A stretch of 44,612 bases of DNA from Corynebacterium sp. HMSC27B11 (GCF_001815985.1 NZ_KV823557.1:1-44612); one strand, 5' to 3'. Counted from the stretch's first letter, positions 21,600 to 30,205 are shown. Translations and numbers: made by a program. Notes: generated from the letters alone by a model not told the origin.

Positions 21600-21753
21600 T
21601 AAACGGTCTATGGCAACAGCCGACCTTGTATCGGATGCCGTTTTGGCCGGATGCTTTGCGTCGCCCACATTCCACACGTGGCGCCGAAGCCCTGGCAACC
21701 ACAAGTCCACCGGCGTGGACAGCGTGGCGTACCGCGCACCGCACGGGCGCTGT

Positions 21754-21773
21754 GGCAGGGAACACTCCCTGCC
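21754..21773 (+). other. Hairpin in the rpmH leader
   Basis: GGCAGGGA (21754-21761) pairs perfectly with TCCCTGCC (21766-21773) around a 4-nt loop, about 60 nt before the rpmH start. The surrounding leader (about 21606-21835) has no credible coding frame. A structured leader could allow control of L34 synthesis, but this is inference. Confidence 0.45.
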
Positions 21774-21835
21774 ATCGCCCAATTACGGTGCCGCAGCGCT
21801 TCGCCTCCGCGCGTAGTTTTAAGGAGTGAAGTACC

Positions 21836-21973
21836 GTGTCGAAGCGTACTTACCAGCCTAATAACCGCCGTCGCGCACGCGTGCACGGTTTCCGTACCCG
21901 TATGCGCACCCGCGCAGGCCGCGCGATCGTGTCCGCACGTCGTCGTAAGGGCCGCAAGTCCCTGACCGCTTAA
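21836..21973 (+). CDS. rpmH: 50S ribosomal protein L34
   Basis: A 45-residue, highly basic protein with the full L34 pattern: [20 protein letters not shown] at the start and [20 protein letters not shown] at the end. GTG start with AAGGAG 9 nt upstream. First gene of the rpmH-rnpA-yidD-yidC run, divergent from dnaA. A terminator-like hairpin follows, so much of its transcription may stop before rnpA. Confidence 0.97.
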   Translation: MSKRTYQPNNRRRARVHGFRTRMRTRAGRAIVSARRRKGRKSLTA

Positions 21974-22024
21974 TTGAGCGGGCGGCCAGCGTGGCCGCAC
22001 ACTCTCCCACCACGTGGGAAGCTC

Positions 22025-22055
22025 CGGCGCCTGCCACTCGGTGGGCGCCGTTTTT
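22025..22055 (+). terminator. Terminator between rpmH and rnpA
   Basis: CGGCGCC (22025-22031) pairs with GGCGCCG (22044-22050) and is followed by TTTTT (22051-22055). It lies about 50 nt after the rpmH stop and 73 nt before rnpA, a place where partial read-through would set a high L34 to RnpA ratio. Confidence 0.75.
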
Positions 22056-22128
22056 GCTGTAATTTCACCCTTATGCGGACCAAACTAGCCAGGTCTCGCG
22101 CACCCACCCGACCACGAAGGAGCCTCCC

Positions 22129-22512
22129 ATGCTGGCACCGGAACACCGCCTCCGCTCCTCCGCGCTGTTTAGCACCGTGGTGAAGAAGGGTGCGCGCAAG
22201 GGCAGCCGCACCGTCGTCGTCCACCTCTGGACCCCGGTACCTGGCCCCGACGCCCCGCTGGAGCTAACCGGTGGACCGCGCGCGGGCCTCATCGTCTCGA
22301 AGGCGGTCGGCAACGCCGTGGTCCGCCACGCTGTCTCCCGCAAGTTGCGCGCCGTCCTGGCTGCCATCATCGATGACGACGCTACCGCGGCGTCCCCGCA
22401 GCTGCAGGAGACCAGCTTTGTGGTGGTGCGCGCCCTCCCCGGCAGCGCGAAGGCGAGCAGTAAGGAGTTGGAGTCCGATGTGCGACGCTGCCTCTCCCGG
22501 CTCGCGCGCTGA
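22129..22512 (+). CDS. rnpA: Ribonuclease P protein component
   Basis: A 127-residue RNase P protein subunit, which assists the catalytic RNA in trimming tRNA 5' ends. The family start [20 protein letters not shown] and the central [20 protein letters not shown] followed by SRKLR are present. The usual RNR motif reads RHA here, a variation partly shared by actinobacterial RnpA. GAAGGAG 8 nt before the ATG. Overlapped at its end by the start of yidD. Confidence 0.94.
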   Translation: MLAPEHRLRSSALFSTVVKKGARKGSRTVVVHLWTPVPGPDAPLELTGGPRAGLIVSKAVGNAVVRHAVSRKLRAVLAAIIDDDATAASPQLQETSFVVVRALPGSAKASSKELESDVRRCLSRLAR

Positions 22513-22936
22513 GGACAGTGCTTCGCCCACCGGGGGCCGTGGCCAGTTCACTGGTCACAGTGCTCAGCCCGGCGCCGAATCTCGCCGCAACCCCGGCTCC
22601 CAGGCTGACTTCGAGCCCGGCGCCGCTAGCCGCACCGCGCGTCGGAGCGTCACTGGCCGTGCCGCCCTGGCTCGCCGAGCAGTGTTGGCCTATCAGGAAT
22701 TCCTTTCGCCCCTTAAAATGGGGCCATCATGCCGCTTCGAGCCGACCTGCAGTAATTACGCTCTCACGGCGTTGGAAAGGCATGGTCTGCTCAAGGGGCT
22801 GTTACTGTCAATAGGTCGGCTGTTGCGCTGTGCCCCTTGGCATCCGGGCGGGTGGGACCCCGTTCCGCCCCGCAAGCGCAGGGCTAAGCCCAAGCCTGAA
22901 GAGACTCCGCAAGATTTTGAGACGTCCGAAAAGTAG
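22478..22936 (+). CDS. yidD: Membrane protein insertion efficiency factor YidD
   Basis: A 152-residue protein of the YidD family (DUF37), a small membrane-associated factor that aids YidC/Sec insertion. The conserved core is at residues 75-130: [20 protein letters not shown] with the invariant cysteines, [12 protein letters not shown], and [17 protein letters not shown]. The first 60 residues are a non-conserved Ser/Gly/Arg-rich extension that partly overlaps rnpA. I chose ATG 22478, which has GGAG 8-10 nt upstream; the open frame extends further upstream in rnpA, so the start is uncertain and a shorter protein is possible. yidC follows after 15 nt. Confidence 0.88.
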   Translation: MCDAASPGSRAEDSASPTGGRGQFTGHSAQPGAESRRNPGSQADFEPGAASRTARRSVTGRAALARRAVLAYQEFLSPLKMGPSCRFEPTCSNYALTALERHGLLKGLLLSIGRLLRCAPWHPGGWDPVPPRKRRAKPKPEETPQDFETSEK

Positions 22937-22951
22937 AGGATCCCTCCAGAC

Positions 22952-23926
22952 GTGCTGAATTTTATTTATTACCCGATTTCAGCGGTCCTGTGGTTCTGGC
23001 ACAAAGTGTTTGGCTATGTGCTCGACCCGGCCGCGGGCATCACGTGGGCGCTTTCCATCGTCTTCCTCGTGGTGACCATCCGTGTCCTGCTGGTCAAGCC
23101 CACGGCTAACCAGCTCCGCTCCTCGCGCAAGATGCAGGAGTTCCAGCCGAAGATGAAGGAACTCCAGCGCAAATACGCCAATGATCAGCAGAAGCTGATG
23201 ATTGAGGTGCGCAAGGCGCAGCAGGAGATGGGTGTCCGCCCGATGGCGGCCTGCCTCCCAATGCTGGTTCAGATGCCGATCTTCATCGGCCTGTTCCACG
23301 TGCTGCGTTCCTTCAACCGCACCGGCACGGGCACTGGCCAGCTGGGCATGAGCATCGAGGAGACCCGTAACACCCCGAACTACGTCTTCGGCGTGGACGA
23401 GGTGCAGTCCTTCCTCGACGCCCGCCTGTTCGGCGCGCCGCTCTCCTCCTACATCTCCATGGACCCTTCCGGTTATGGCGCGTTCTCCCCGGCCGGCGTC
23501 GCCCCGGACTTCACGAAGGCGAACATCATCGCCGTTGTCCTGCCGCTGATGCTGGGCGCCGCGGTGATCATGCACTTCACCGCTCGCCTCTCCCTGAACC
23601 GCAACAAGAAGCGTCAGGCGAATAACCCGAAGCCGGCGGCTGATGACCTGAAGGCTCAGCAGATGCAGATGCAGATGGACATGATGCAGCGAATCATGCT
23701 GTGGTTCATGCCGCTGCTGATCCTGGCCGGTGGTTTCCTCTGGCAGGTTGGTCTGGCCCTGTACATGTTCACCAACGGTCTGTGGACCTTCGTCCAGCAG
23801 CGCATCCTGTTCGGCATCATGGATAAGGAAGAGGAGGAGGAGCGCCAGGCGAAGCTCGAAGCTCGCCGCACCTCCGCCCCGAAGCCGGGCGCGAAGCCGA
23901 AGAACAATAAGAAGCGGAAGAAGTAG
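22952..23926 (+). CDS. yidC: Membrane protein insertase YidC
   Basis: A 324-residue YidC/Oxa1/Alb3 insertase that places proteins into the cytoplasmic membrane, with or without Sec. It has the Gram-positive form without the large periplasmic domain. Membrane segments are near residues 5-25, 30-48 (ending in the conserved TIRVLLVKPTANQ with the hydrophilic-groove Arg), 98-115, 190-208 and 245-280. The cytoplasmic hairpin KMQEFQPKMKELQRKY is typical. The C-terminal tail is strongly basic (KPGAKPKNNKKRKK), as in ribosome-binding forms. GTG start. No jag/R3H gene follows, unlike in mycobacteria. Confidence 0.95.
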   Translation: MLNFIYYPISAVLWFWHKVFGYVLDPAAGITWALSIVFLVVTIRVLLVKPTANQLRSSRKMQEFQPKMKELQRKYANDQQKLMIEVRKAQQEMGVRPMAACLPMLVQMPIFIGLFHVLRSFNRTGTGTGQLGMSIEETRNTPNYVFGVDEVQSFLDARLFGAPLSSYISMDPSGYGAFSPAGVAPDFTKANIIAVVLPLMLGAAVIMHFTARLSLNRNKKRQANNPKPAADDLKAQQMQMQMDMMQRIMLWFMPLLILAGGFLWQVGLALYMFTNGLWTFVQQRILFGIMDKEEEEERQAKLEARRTSAPKPGAKPKNNKKRKK

Positions 23927-23941
23927 TTTCCTTCCGCGCCC

Positions 23942-23973
23942 AGCGCCGCACGGTTCGCCGTGTGGCGCTTTTT
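23942..23973 (+). terminator. Intrinsic terminator after yidC
   Basis: AGCGCCGCACGG (23942-23953) pairs with CCGTGTGGCGCT (23958-23969), 12 pairs including one G-T, closed by a TTCG tetraloop and followed by TTTTT (23969-23973). A very strong terminator that separates yidC from rsmG. Confidence 0.92.
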
Positions 23974-24064
23974 CATTGTCCTTTTCAGGACGTCGCCACC
24001 CTCCCGTGGTTCTCTTCCCCACCCGTTCTGGGAGGGAGTTGGGTTGTCGTGGAAAGGCACTAGA

Positions 24065-24859
24065 ATGTTTCACGTGAAACATCGTGATTCTGACGCTTCG
24101 AAAAACCAGTCCCCCAACCCGGCCGCTGCGGACCTCAATAAGGGTGCCGCGGCTGCCGGCGACTCTACCGGTGAGCAGCAGATCACGTCCTTGACGCCGG
24201 ATAACCACGGGGGCGAGCTTCAGGTCGATGGGCTGCGCCCGGAGAATCTGGCTGAGGTCTTTGGCGACCGCGCTCCCCTGGCCGAGCGGTACGCCCAGTG
24301 GCTTGAGACCGCCGGCATCCAGCGTGGCCTCATCGGCCCCCGCGAGGTGCCGCGCATCTGGGATCGCCACATCATGAACTCTGCCGTCCTCGCTGAGATC
24401 ATCGAGGACGGCGAGCGGATCATCGACGTCGGTTCCGGTGCGGGCCTCCCAGGCATTCCGCTGGCCATCGCACGTCCCAACGTGAAGGTGCAGCTGCTGG
24501 AGCCGCTGCTGCGCCGCACGAAGTTCCTGGAAGAGGTCGTTGAGGACCTTGGCCTGGACAACGTCGAGGTCCACCGTGGGCGCGCGGAAGAAAAGGCAAT
24601 CGTCCGGAAGCTTGCGGGCGCGGACGTCGTGACTTCCCGGGCCGTCGCTCCACTTGGTCGCCTGTGCCAGTGGTCCCTCCCCCTGGCCCGTGTTGGCGGC
24701 CAGATGCGCGCTTTGAAGGGCAGTTCCGTGGCTGAAGAGCTGGAGCGGGATAAGGCCCAGATTGATAAGGTTGGCGGAGGGAAACGCTCCGTGGTTGAGC
24801 TGGGCAAGGGCGTGATGGAGGAATCCACCTTCGCCGTCATTGTGGAAAAGGCGCGCTAG
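24065..24859 (+). CDS. rsmG: 16S rRNA (guanine-N7) methyltransferase RsmG
   Basis: A 264-residue SAM-dependent methyltransferase that modifies a guanine of 16S rRNA (G527 in E. coli numbering); loss confers low-level streptomycin resistance in other bacteria. SAM motif I is IIDVGSGAGLPGIPLAI; RDRH-like IWDRHIMNS and TSRAVAPLGRL are further family marks. An N-terminal tail of about 60 residues is low-complexity. Start chosen at the ATG inside parS, giving MFHVKHRDSDASKN, because the longer frame from 23960 runs through the yidC terminator. It precedes parA by 77 nt with another parS between. Confidence 0.93.
   Translation: MFHVKHRDSDASKNQSPNPAAADLNKGAAAAGDSTGEQQITSLTPDNHGGELQVDGLRPENLAEVFGDRAPLAERYAQWLETAGIQRGLIGPREVPRIWDRHIMNSAVLAEIIEDGERIIDVGSGAGLPGIPLAIARPNVKVQLLEPLLRRTKFLEEVVEDLGLDNVEVHRGRAEEKAIVRKLAGADVVTSRAVAPLGRLCQWSLPLARVGGQMRALKGSSVAEELERDKAQIDKVGGGKRSVVELGKGVMEESTFAVIVEKAR
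24066..24081. other. parS: parS site overlapping the rsmG start
   Basis: Exact TGTTTCACGTGAAACA. The ATG of rsmG (24065-24067) overlaps it by two bases, so the site also encodes the first residues MFHVKH of RsmG. ParB bound here would cover the start of the gene. Confidence 0.95.
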
Positions 24860-24879
24860 AGCTAGCGCCTCAAGGAAAT

Positions 24880-24895
24880 TGTTTCACGTGAAACA
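24880..24895. other. parS: parS site upstream of parA
   Basis: Exact TGTTTCACGTGAAACA between rsmG and parA, 42 nt before the parA start. Confidence 0.95.
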
Positions 24896-24936
24896 TTGCA
24901 GCGATCGCGAGGATCGCGACGGACGGAGGAAAGGTA

Positions 24937-25869
24937 GTGGCACCAATGCAGTGGGATGACACCCCGATCGCGCAGGCCGCGCGCCAGGCTGCCAAAATGC
25001 AGAACGCCCACAACCTGAAACTTCCGAAGCCGGAGAAGCCCCGGAAGATCACGATCGCCAACCAGAAGGGTGGGGTTGGTAAGACCACCTCCACGGTGAA
25101 CCTCGCCTGGGCGCTGGGGCTGCACGGCCTCAAGGTTCTGGTCATCGACCTGGACCCGCAGGGCAACGCCTCCACCGCACTCGACGCCGAGCACCGGATG
25201 GGCACCCCCTCCAGCTACGAGCTGCTGATCGGCGAGATGAGCGCTGCCGAGGTGATGCAGCAGAACCCGGTGAACGAGAACGTCTACACGATCCCGGCCA
25301 CCATCGACCTTGCCGGCTCGGAGATCGAGCTCGTCTCGATGGTCCGGCGCGAATACCGCCTGGTCGATGCGATCAACGATGACTTTCTGGCCGAACAGGG
25401 CTTCGACTATGTGTTTATCGACTGTCCACCCTCCCTCGGCCTGCTGACCATCAACGCGATGACTGCGGTGGATGAGGTCCTCATCCCCATCCAGTGCGAG
25501 TACTACGCGCTCGAGGGCGTGGGCCAGCTGCTCAATAACATCTCGATGATTCGCGAGAACCTCAACAAGAACCTGCACATCAGCGCCGTCCTGCTGACCA
25601 TGTACGACGGGCGCACGAAGCTCTCCGAGCAGGTCTCCGACGAGGTGCGGAACCACTTCGGCTCCGTGGTCCTGGATAACCACATCCCGCGGTCCGTCAA
25701 GGTGTCCGAGGCTCCGGGGTACGGCCAGACCGTTCTCCAGTACGACGGTGGTTCGCGTGGCGCCCTGGCTTATTTTGACGCCGCTGTCGAGTTCGCCAAG
25801 CGTGGCGATTACCTCCCGAGCGAGGAGACCGCCCCGATCGGCATCGCGCCGGAGCTGCACAACATCTAA
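24937..25869 (+). CDS. parA: Chromosome partitioning ATPase ParA
   Basis: A 310-residue ParA/Soj ATPase that moves ParB-parS complexes over the nucleoid and, in corynebacteria, works with polar DivIVA. The deviant Walker A motif is KGGVGKTTSTVNLAWAL; VLVIDLDPQGNAST is the A' motif with the catalytic Asp, and YVFIDCPPSLGLLTINAM is Walker B. The N-terminal 38-residue extension before KITIANQKGG is typical of actinobacterial ParA. GTG start with GGAGGAAAGG just upstream. parB follows after about 90 nt, with a parS in between. Confidence 0.97.
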   Translation: MAPMQWDDTPIAQAARQAAKMQNAHNLKLPKPEKPRKITIANQKGGVGKTTSTVNLAWALGLHGLKVLVIDLDPQGNASTALDAEHRMGTPSSYELLIGEMSAAEVMQQNPVNENVYTIPATIDLAGSEIELVSMVRREYRLVDAINDDFLAEQGFDYVFIDCPPSLGLLTINAMTAVDEVLIPIQCEYYALEGVGQLLNNISMIRENLNKNLHISAVLLTMYDGRTKLSEQVSDEVRNHFGSVVLDNHIPRSVKVSEAPGYGQTVLQYDGGSRGALAYFDAAVEFAKRGDYLPSEETAPIGIAPELHNI

Positions 25870-25878
25870 ACCCTCGAA

Positions 25879-25894
25879 TGTTTCACGTGAAACA
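25879..25894. other. parS: parS site between parA and parB
   Basis: Exact TGTTTCACGTGAAACA, beginning 10 nt after the parA stop codon. Confidence 0.95.
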
Positions 25895-25959
25895 ATGCCC
25901 GGTGTCCGGGCAGACCCCGCCTCCCCCATCATCACAACTTTGGATTGAAGGTAAAGACC

Positions 25960-27387
25960 GTGGCTAAGAAGGATTCGGCATCTAAGAAGGCTTCGAGCGC
26001 TCAGGGTGGCGCGAAGGCGCCTCGTGGGGCGGCCCGTAAGCCGGCGATGCCCGCGGCTCTCCCTGACCGGGAGGCCACCCGACGCGGCGGACTCGGTCGC
26101 GGTCTCGCGAGCCTGATCCCGACCGGACCATCCCGCCCGGGTCTGGGCAACGGCGCGGCCGACGTGATTCTCGGCGGCGGTGGCGCGGGCGGTGCAGCGG
26201 CCCGCCGGAACGCGGGTCAGGATTCCGGCGATGCTGCGCGCGGCGGCACCGGATCGGCGTCTGGGCATGGCGGAGCGGATATTCGTCACAGTGACGTTAA
26301 TCGCCCAACCTCCAGTATGGGCGAGAACACCGGGGAGCAGACCCAAAATTCCGCCTCCGGGGCGTCGGGTGAAGCCACCGGTTCGGGTGCCAAGAGCGCC
26401 CCGGGTTCGAAGGCTGCGAAGGCTGGCGCTTCGAAGAACGGCGCCGCGAAGAAGAGCGGTTCCCAGTCTCGCGCCGCAAGCTCGGCCGCACCGGAGGGTT
26501 TGACCGGACCGCAGGGGTCAGCCGAGCTTCAAGGTGAGTCCGGCGACCCGGACGTCCCCAATGTGGATAGTTTCGGCGCGACCTATCAGGAACTCCCCCT
26601 CGACACGATCACGACGAACCCGAAGCAGCCGCGCGCTGTCTTCGATGAGGAGCAGCTGAACGAGCTCGTCCACTCCATCCGGGAGTTTGGGCTCATGCAG
26701 CCGATCGTGGTGCGCCCGGTCACCGGCGCACCGGCGCCCTATGAACTCATCATGGGTGAGCGTCGCCTCCGCGCATCCAAGAAGGCCGGCCTGGAGACGA
26801 TCCCGGCCATCGTCCGTGAGACGCAGGACGACGCGATGCTGCGTGACGCCCTGCTGGAGAACATCCACCGCGTGCAGCTGAACCCGCTTGAGGAGGCTGC
26901 GGCCTATCAGCAGCTGCTGGAGGAGTTCGGCGTGACCCAGGAGCAGCTGGCCAAGCGCATCGGGCGCTCCCGCTCCCTGATTGCGAACATGATTCGCCTG
27001 CTCCAGCTGCCCGTCGCGGTGCAGCGGCGCGTGAGCGCAGGCGTGCTCAGTGCAGGCCACGCCCGCGCTTTGCTCGGCCTCAAGGGCGGCGAGGCAGCGC
27101 AGGCACAGCTGGCTGACCGGATCGTCGCCGAGGGGCTGAGCGTCCGCGCCACGGAGGAAGCGGTCACGCTGATGAACCGGGGCGAGGGGCAGAAGCAGGT
27201 GCGCAAGCAGCGCACCCCTGCTCCTCTGCCGGACTACGTCAACAGCTGGGTGGATGACTTCGCCGACACCCTGGAGACCAAGGTCAGCGTCCAGATGGGC
27301 AAGAAGCGCGGCCGGATCGTCGTCGAGTTCGGTGGCCAGGAGGACTTCGACCGCATCATCGAGATCCTTGGCGGCGGCGAACAGTAG
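25960..27387 (+). CDS. parB: Chromosome partitioning protein ParB
   Basis: A 475-residue ParB, the CTP-dependent DNA clamp that loads at parS and spreads. The N-terminal ParA-stimulating motif [15 protein letters not shown] is at about 40-55. A long Gly/Ala/Ser-rich linker (about 65-195) separates it from the core, making the protein longer than the usual 300-380 residues. CTP-binding motifs are [23 protein letters not shown] and [14 protein letters not shown]; the helix-turn-helix is [20 protein letters not shown]; the C-terminal dimer domain starts at [16 protein letters not shown] 25960 is preferred because GAAGG lies 8 nt upstream; a TTG at 25945 is in frame. Confidence 0.95.
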   Translation: MAKKDSASKKASSAQGGAKAPRGAARKPAMPAALPDREATRRGGLGRGLASLIPTGPSRPGLGNGAADVILGGGGAGGAAARRNAGQDSGDAARGGTGSASGHGGADIRHSDVNRPTSSMGENTGEQTQNSASGASGEATGSGAKSAPGSKAAKAGASKNGAAKKSGSQSRAASSAAPEGLTGPQGSAELQGESGDPDVPNVDSFGATYQELPLDTITTNPKQPRAVFDEEQLNELVHSIREFGLMQPIVVRPVTGAPAPYELIMGERRLRASKKAGLETIPAIVRETQDDAMLRDALLENIHRVQLNPLEEAAAYQQLLEEFGVTQEQLAKRIGRSRSLIANMIRLLQLPVAVQRRVSAGVLSAGHARALLGLKGGEAAQAQLADRIVAEGLSVRATEEAVTLMNRGEGQKQVRKQRTPAPLPDYVNSWVDDFADTLETKVSVQMGKKRGRIVVEFGGQEDFDRIIEILGGGEQ

Positions 27388-27556
27388 CTTTAACGCTGAG
27401 CGGCGCCCGTGGCTGCCGCCCGTCGCCGCCGTCAGTGGCGGTAGCCGATAACGGTACCTGGTGAGTTAAACCAGGCTGGCGCGCCCATCCTAGCCCGCCG
27501 TCACGGAGCTCCGGCACGGCAATCAGCGTGGCAATCCGCCCAGCGGCGCCCGGAAT

Positions 27557-27572
27557 TGTTTCACGTGAAACA
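27557..27572. other. parS: parS site downstream of parB
   Basis: Exact TGTTTCACGTGAAACA in the 376-nt interval between parB and the next gene. The rest of 27388-27763 has a small hairpin (CCTGGT/ACCAGG near 27459-27477) and no coding frame of merit. Confidence 0.95.
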
Positions 27573-27763
27573 ATGCATGTTTTTCGGCCCGATTTTCTAA
27601 ATTGCCTCACGGGGCCAACGGCCGTCCTAAGATAGGCCCCAGAAGCAACACCTGGCCCACGCTGGCCGAGCCCACGAGGCTTCTGGCGTTGCTTGCCCGT
27701 ACAGACACATCATCACGCGATAGTTGAGCCGACCGGCTTAAGCTCATCAGGGAGGGAGAGCCC

Positions 27764-28588
27764 GTGGAGGTTGAAATCCGCGCTCTGAGCTTTGATAACG
27801 CGGAGCAAATCACGGAGGACGCCGCACTCAGCACGTTCTGGGCGCTGCCGTGGGATCCGTTGTATGGGCCGACCCATACCGAGGACCCTGCCTTCGACAA
27901 GCAGCTGTGGATCCAGCGCACCCTCATGAGCTGGGGCACCTGCGGCTTCACCGCCTTTGTGGGGACGGGCGTGCCCGGCCGCAAGCTGCAACCCGCCGCG
28001 ACCGTCTTCTTCGCTCCAACGCGCTTCCTGCCGGGAGTGGAGGGCCTGCCCTCCTCCGTGTCCTCCGACGCGCTCCTGCTCAGCGATGTATACGTCGAGG
28101 ATGCCTTCATGGGCCTCTACCTTGAGCACCGCCTCATCGAGACGGTCCTGGTGGAGGCCGGCCGCCGCGGGTTCAGCGCCGTGGAGGTCTTCGCTCGCGA
28201 CGAGGACGCCCTCGACGAGCTGCTACGCAAACAGGAGCAGGAATCCCGAGGCGTGGCCCAGGATGCAGGCCTGGAGTACAGCGGGACGCCGTCCTTCCCC
28301 TCCCCGTCGAGCGCGGCGAGCTCCCGATCCAGCCTGGACCCCAGCCTGCGGATCGACAACGCCCCCAGCTACGTGCCAGAGGCATACCGCGGCTGGCAGA
28401 CGCCGGAGGCCCTGCACACGGGCAACCTGCTGAAGGACGCCCTCAGCGTGGCCCCGATGCTCTCCATGGACGTGGTTGAGGAGGCCGAGTTCGAGCGCGT
28501 GGACGATCACGAGCTCTACCCGCGCTACCGCCGAGAGGTCTCCGGTGCGTATAACCTCTTCCTGGACCACGAGGGCGAGGCCTTCTAG
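27764..28588 (+). CDS. Conserved hypothetical, possible GNAT-type acetyltransferase
   Basis: A 274-residue soluble protein at the position between parB and cwlM, where actinobacteria keep a conserved gene (Rv3916c type) often annotated as a GNAT-family acetyltransferase. Seen here: a W-rich N-terminal part (FWALPWDPLYG...WGTCGF), a strand LLLSDVYVEDAFMGLYLEHR followed by LIETVLVEAGRRGFSAVEVF, which fits the GNAT beta4-alpha3 core, and a Ser/Pro-rich insertion near residues 180-200. No clear Q/RxxGxG/A loop is visible, so activity is doubtful. GTG start with GGAGGGAG 8 nt upstream. Convergent with cwlM, only 10 nt between stop codons. Confidence 0.7.
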   Translation: MEVEIRALSFDNAEQITEDAALSTFWALPWDPLYGPTHTEDPAFDKQLWIQRTLMSWGTCGFTAFVGTGVPGRKLQPAATVFFAPTRFLPGVEGLPSSVSSDALLLSDVYVEDAFMGLYLEHRLIETVLVEAGRRGFSAVEVFARDEDALDELLRKQEQESRGVAQDAGLEYSGTPSFPSPSSAASSRSSLDPSLRIDNAPSYVPEAYRGWQTPEALHTGNLLKDALSVAPMLSMDVVEEAEFERVDDHELYPRYRREVSGAYNLFLDHEGEAF

Positions 28589-28598
28589 GCCCCGCTCC

Positions 28599-29825
28599 CT
28601 ACTGCTGCTCGATGCGCAGCAGCTCCGTGAAGCTGAACTGCCCGGTGCGGTGGCTGTCCTGGTCCATCAGGTACAGGCGCTTCACGGAGACGACGATGGC
28701 CTCCGCGATGATGTCGCGCACCTCGGGTGAGGTCAGCGCCGCCGCGTCCTCCGGGTTCGTCAGATAACCGGGGACGACCTGCACGGTCGGCATCTTCGTG
28801 AGCCGCAGGATGTCCCAGGTGCGGGCGTGGGTGCGGCAGTTCAGCAGGTCGGTGCGCGCGGCGATCTCGCGCTGGATGTAGCCCGAGAGCTTCTCGCCCA
28901 CCATGGACCGCGAGCCGTTCTCAGAGCCGAAGTAGAAGCTGGCCACGCCGTTCGCGCGCTCGTTCGGGTAGTGATCCGTGCGCAGGGAGATCACCAGGTC
29001 CGCGCCGAAGGCATTGGCCAGGTCCGCGCGCTCGGTGTCGCTGGGGTTCGCCGTGCGACTGCGGGAGAGGATCGTCTCCATGCCCGCGGAGATCATGCGC
29101 CCCTCCAGGCGGTTGGCGAGGTCCCAGAGGATCTCCTGCTCGGTGATCGTGCCGAAAGGCCCCTTCACGGAGGTGCCCTGGTCGTCGCCGCCGCAGCCCG
29201 GGTCGATGACCACGCGCTTGCCGGAGAGCTGCGGACCCGCGGCGCGGATCATCTCCTTCTCGCGGATGGAGTTCGGGGAGCCACCGGTGATGCGGCGGCC
29301 CAGGTAGGCCAGCGCGCGGAGGGTGTCCGGGCCGACCATGCCATCGGAGTTTAGCCCGTACTCGAACTGGTACTGGGTCACGGCCTGGTGGGTGTCCGGG
29401 CCGAAGTGCCCGTCCACGCGACCGGTGTAAAAGCCCAGGTCATAGAGCTGGGACTGGAGTTCGGAGACGTCGTCGCCGACGTACTGTGGGTCCTGCAGGC
29501 TCAGCACCCGGTTGCCGAGCTTGTAGGAGGCCTCGCGCAGGGCGCGCAGGGTGGTCTCGTTGATCACGCCGTCGGCGATGATGCCGCGCTGCTGCTGGAA
29601 GGCACGCAGGGCGGTGGCCAGGACGGCGTCGAAGAACTCTTCCTCCTCGGACCACTGCTGGTTATTGGAGGCGGTGAGGTCGGCGCCGTAGCCGGAGAGC
29701 ATGCCGAGCCGGGCGAGTGCGCTGCGCACCTCCGCGACCCGGGGGCTCTTATCGCCCACGGTGAGCAGCACATTCTGCTGGCCCACGCGGGGTGCGCGGT
29801 TCTCGGCGTGTTGTTTATCCGTCAC
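28599..29825 (-). CDS. cwlM: CwlM, amidase-like regulator of peptidoglycan synthesis
   Basis: A 408-residue protein with two peptidoglycan-binding type 1 domains (about 25-100 and 112-180) and a C-terminal amidase_3 domain (about 203-385). There is no signal peptide, as in mycobacterial CwlM, which is a cytoplasmic regulator phosphorylated by PknB that stimulates MurA and contacts the MurJ system. The zinc ligands of true amidases are not kept: the expected PGHGG reads DPGCGGDD and the later S-(I/L)-H reads SLRTDH. The protein is therefore probably catalytically dead. Downstream of trxA by 56 nt, in the murJ-sigM-trx-cwlM neighbourhood, which matches that regulatory role. Confidence 0.9.
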   Translation of the reverse strand: MTDKQHAENRAPRVGQQNVLLTVGDKSPRVAEVRSALARLGMLSGYGADLTASNNQQWSEEEEFFDAVLATALRAFQQQRGIIADGVINETTLRALREASYKLGNRVLSLQDPQYVGDDVSELQSQLYDLGFYTGRVDGHFGPDTHQAVTQYQFEYGLNSDGMVGPDTLRALAYLGRRITGGSPNSIREKEMIRAAGPQLSGKRVVIDPGCGGDDQGTSVKGPFGTITEQEILWDLANRLEGRMISAGMETILSRSRTANPSDTERADLANAFGADLVISLRTDHYPNERANGVASFYFGSENGSRSMVGEKLSGYIQREIAARTDLLNCRTHARTWDILRLTKMPTVQVVPGYLTNPEDAAALTSPEVRDIIAEAIVVSVKRLYLMDQDSHRTGQFSFTELLRIEQQ

Positions 29826-29881
29826 GGCTCGCTGCGTCCTACTTTCCGAACAGTTGCTGGTGGTCCAGGGTTTCCCGCGGT

Positions 29882-30205
29882 CTAGGCGAGGGATTCCAGC
29901 TTCTCGACGAGGGTGCCCTTCTGCTGCAGGCCGGTGAATTCCGCGACCTTCTTGCCGTCCTTAAAGACCATGAGGGCTGGGATGGACATCACCTGGAACA
30001 TCGCTGCGAGCGCGCGCTCTTCGTCGACGTTGACCTTCGCGACGACGGCGCGACCGTCCATCTCCTCGGCAAGTTCCTCGAGGATGGGGTTCATGCGCAG
30101 GCAGGGCTGGCACCACTGGGCCCAGAAATCGACGAGTACCGGCAGGTCGGATTCGACAACGGTGGACTTAAACGTCTGCTGCGTGACCGTGATGATGTTC
30201 GACAT
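29882..30205 (-). CDS. trxA: Thioredoxin with unusual CQPC active site
   Basis: A 107-residue single-domain thioredoxin, a cytoplasmic dithiol reductant. The fold is complete: SDLPVLVDFWAQWCQPCLRM with the redox pair C32/C35, KVNVDEERALAA, and the cis-proline loop VMSIPALMVFKDG. The active site is WCQPC instead of the near-universal WCGPC; the codon is CAG and the flanking bases read cleanly. Position 33 tunes redox potential and partner choice, so this thioredoxin may differ in reactivity. ATG 30205 is chosen because the longer frame upstream has no thioredoxin content. Follows trxB on the same strand after 127 nt. Confidence 0.94.
   Translation of the reverse strand: MSNIITVTQQTFKSTVVESDLPVLVDFWAQWCQPCLRMNPILEELAEEMDGRAVVAKVNVDEERALAAMFQVMSIPALMVFKDGKKVAEFTGLQQKGTLVEKLESLA

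Noticed and set aside
22979..24574. 531-codon minus-strand frame across yidC and rsmG
   Set aside because: Runs through the yidC terminator and two clear genes; a chance frame.
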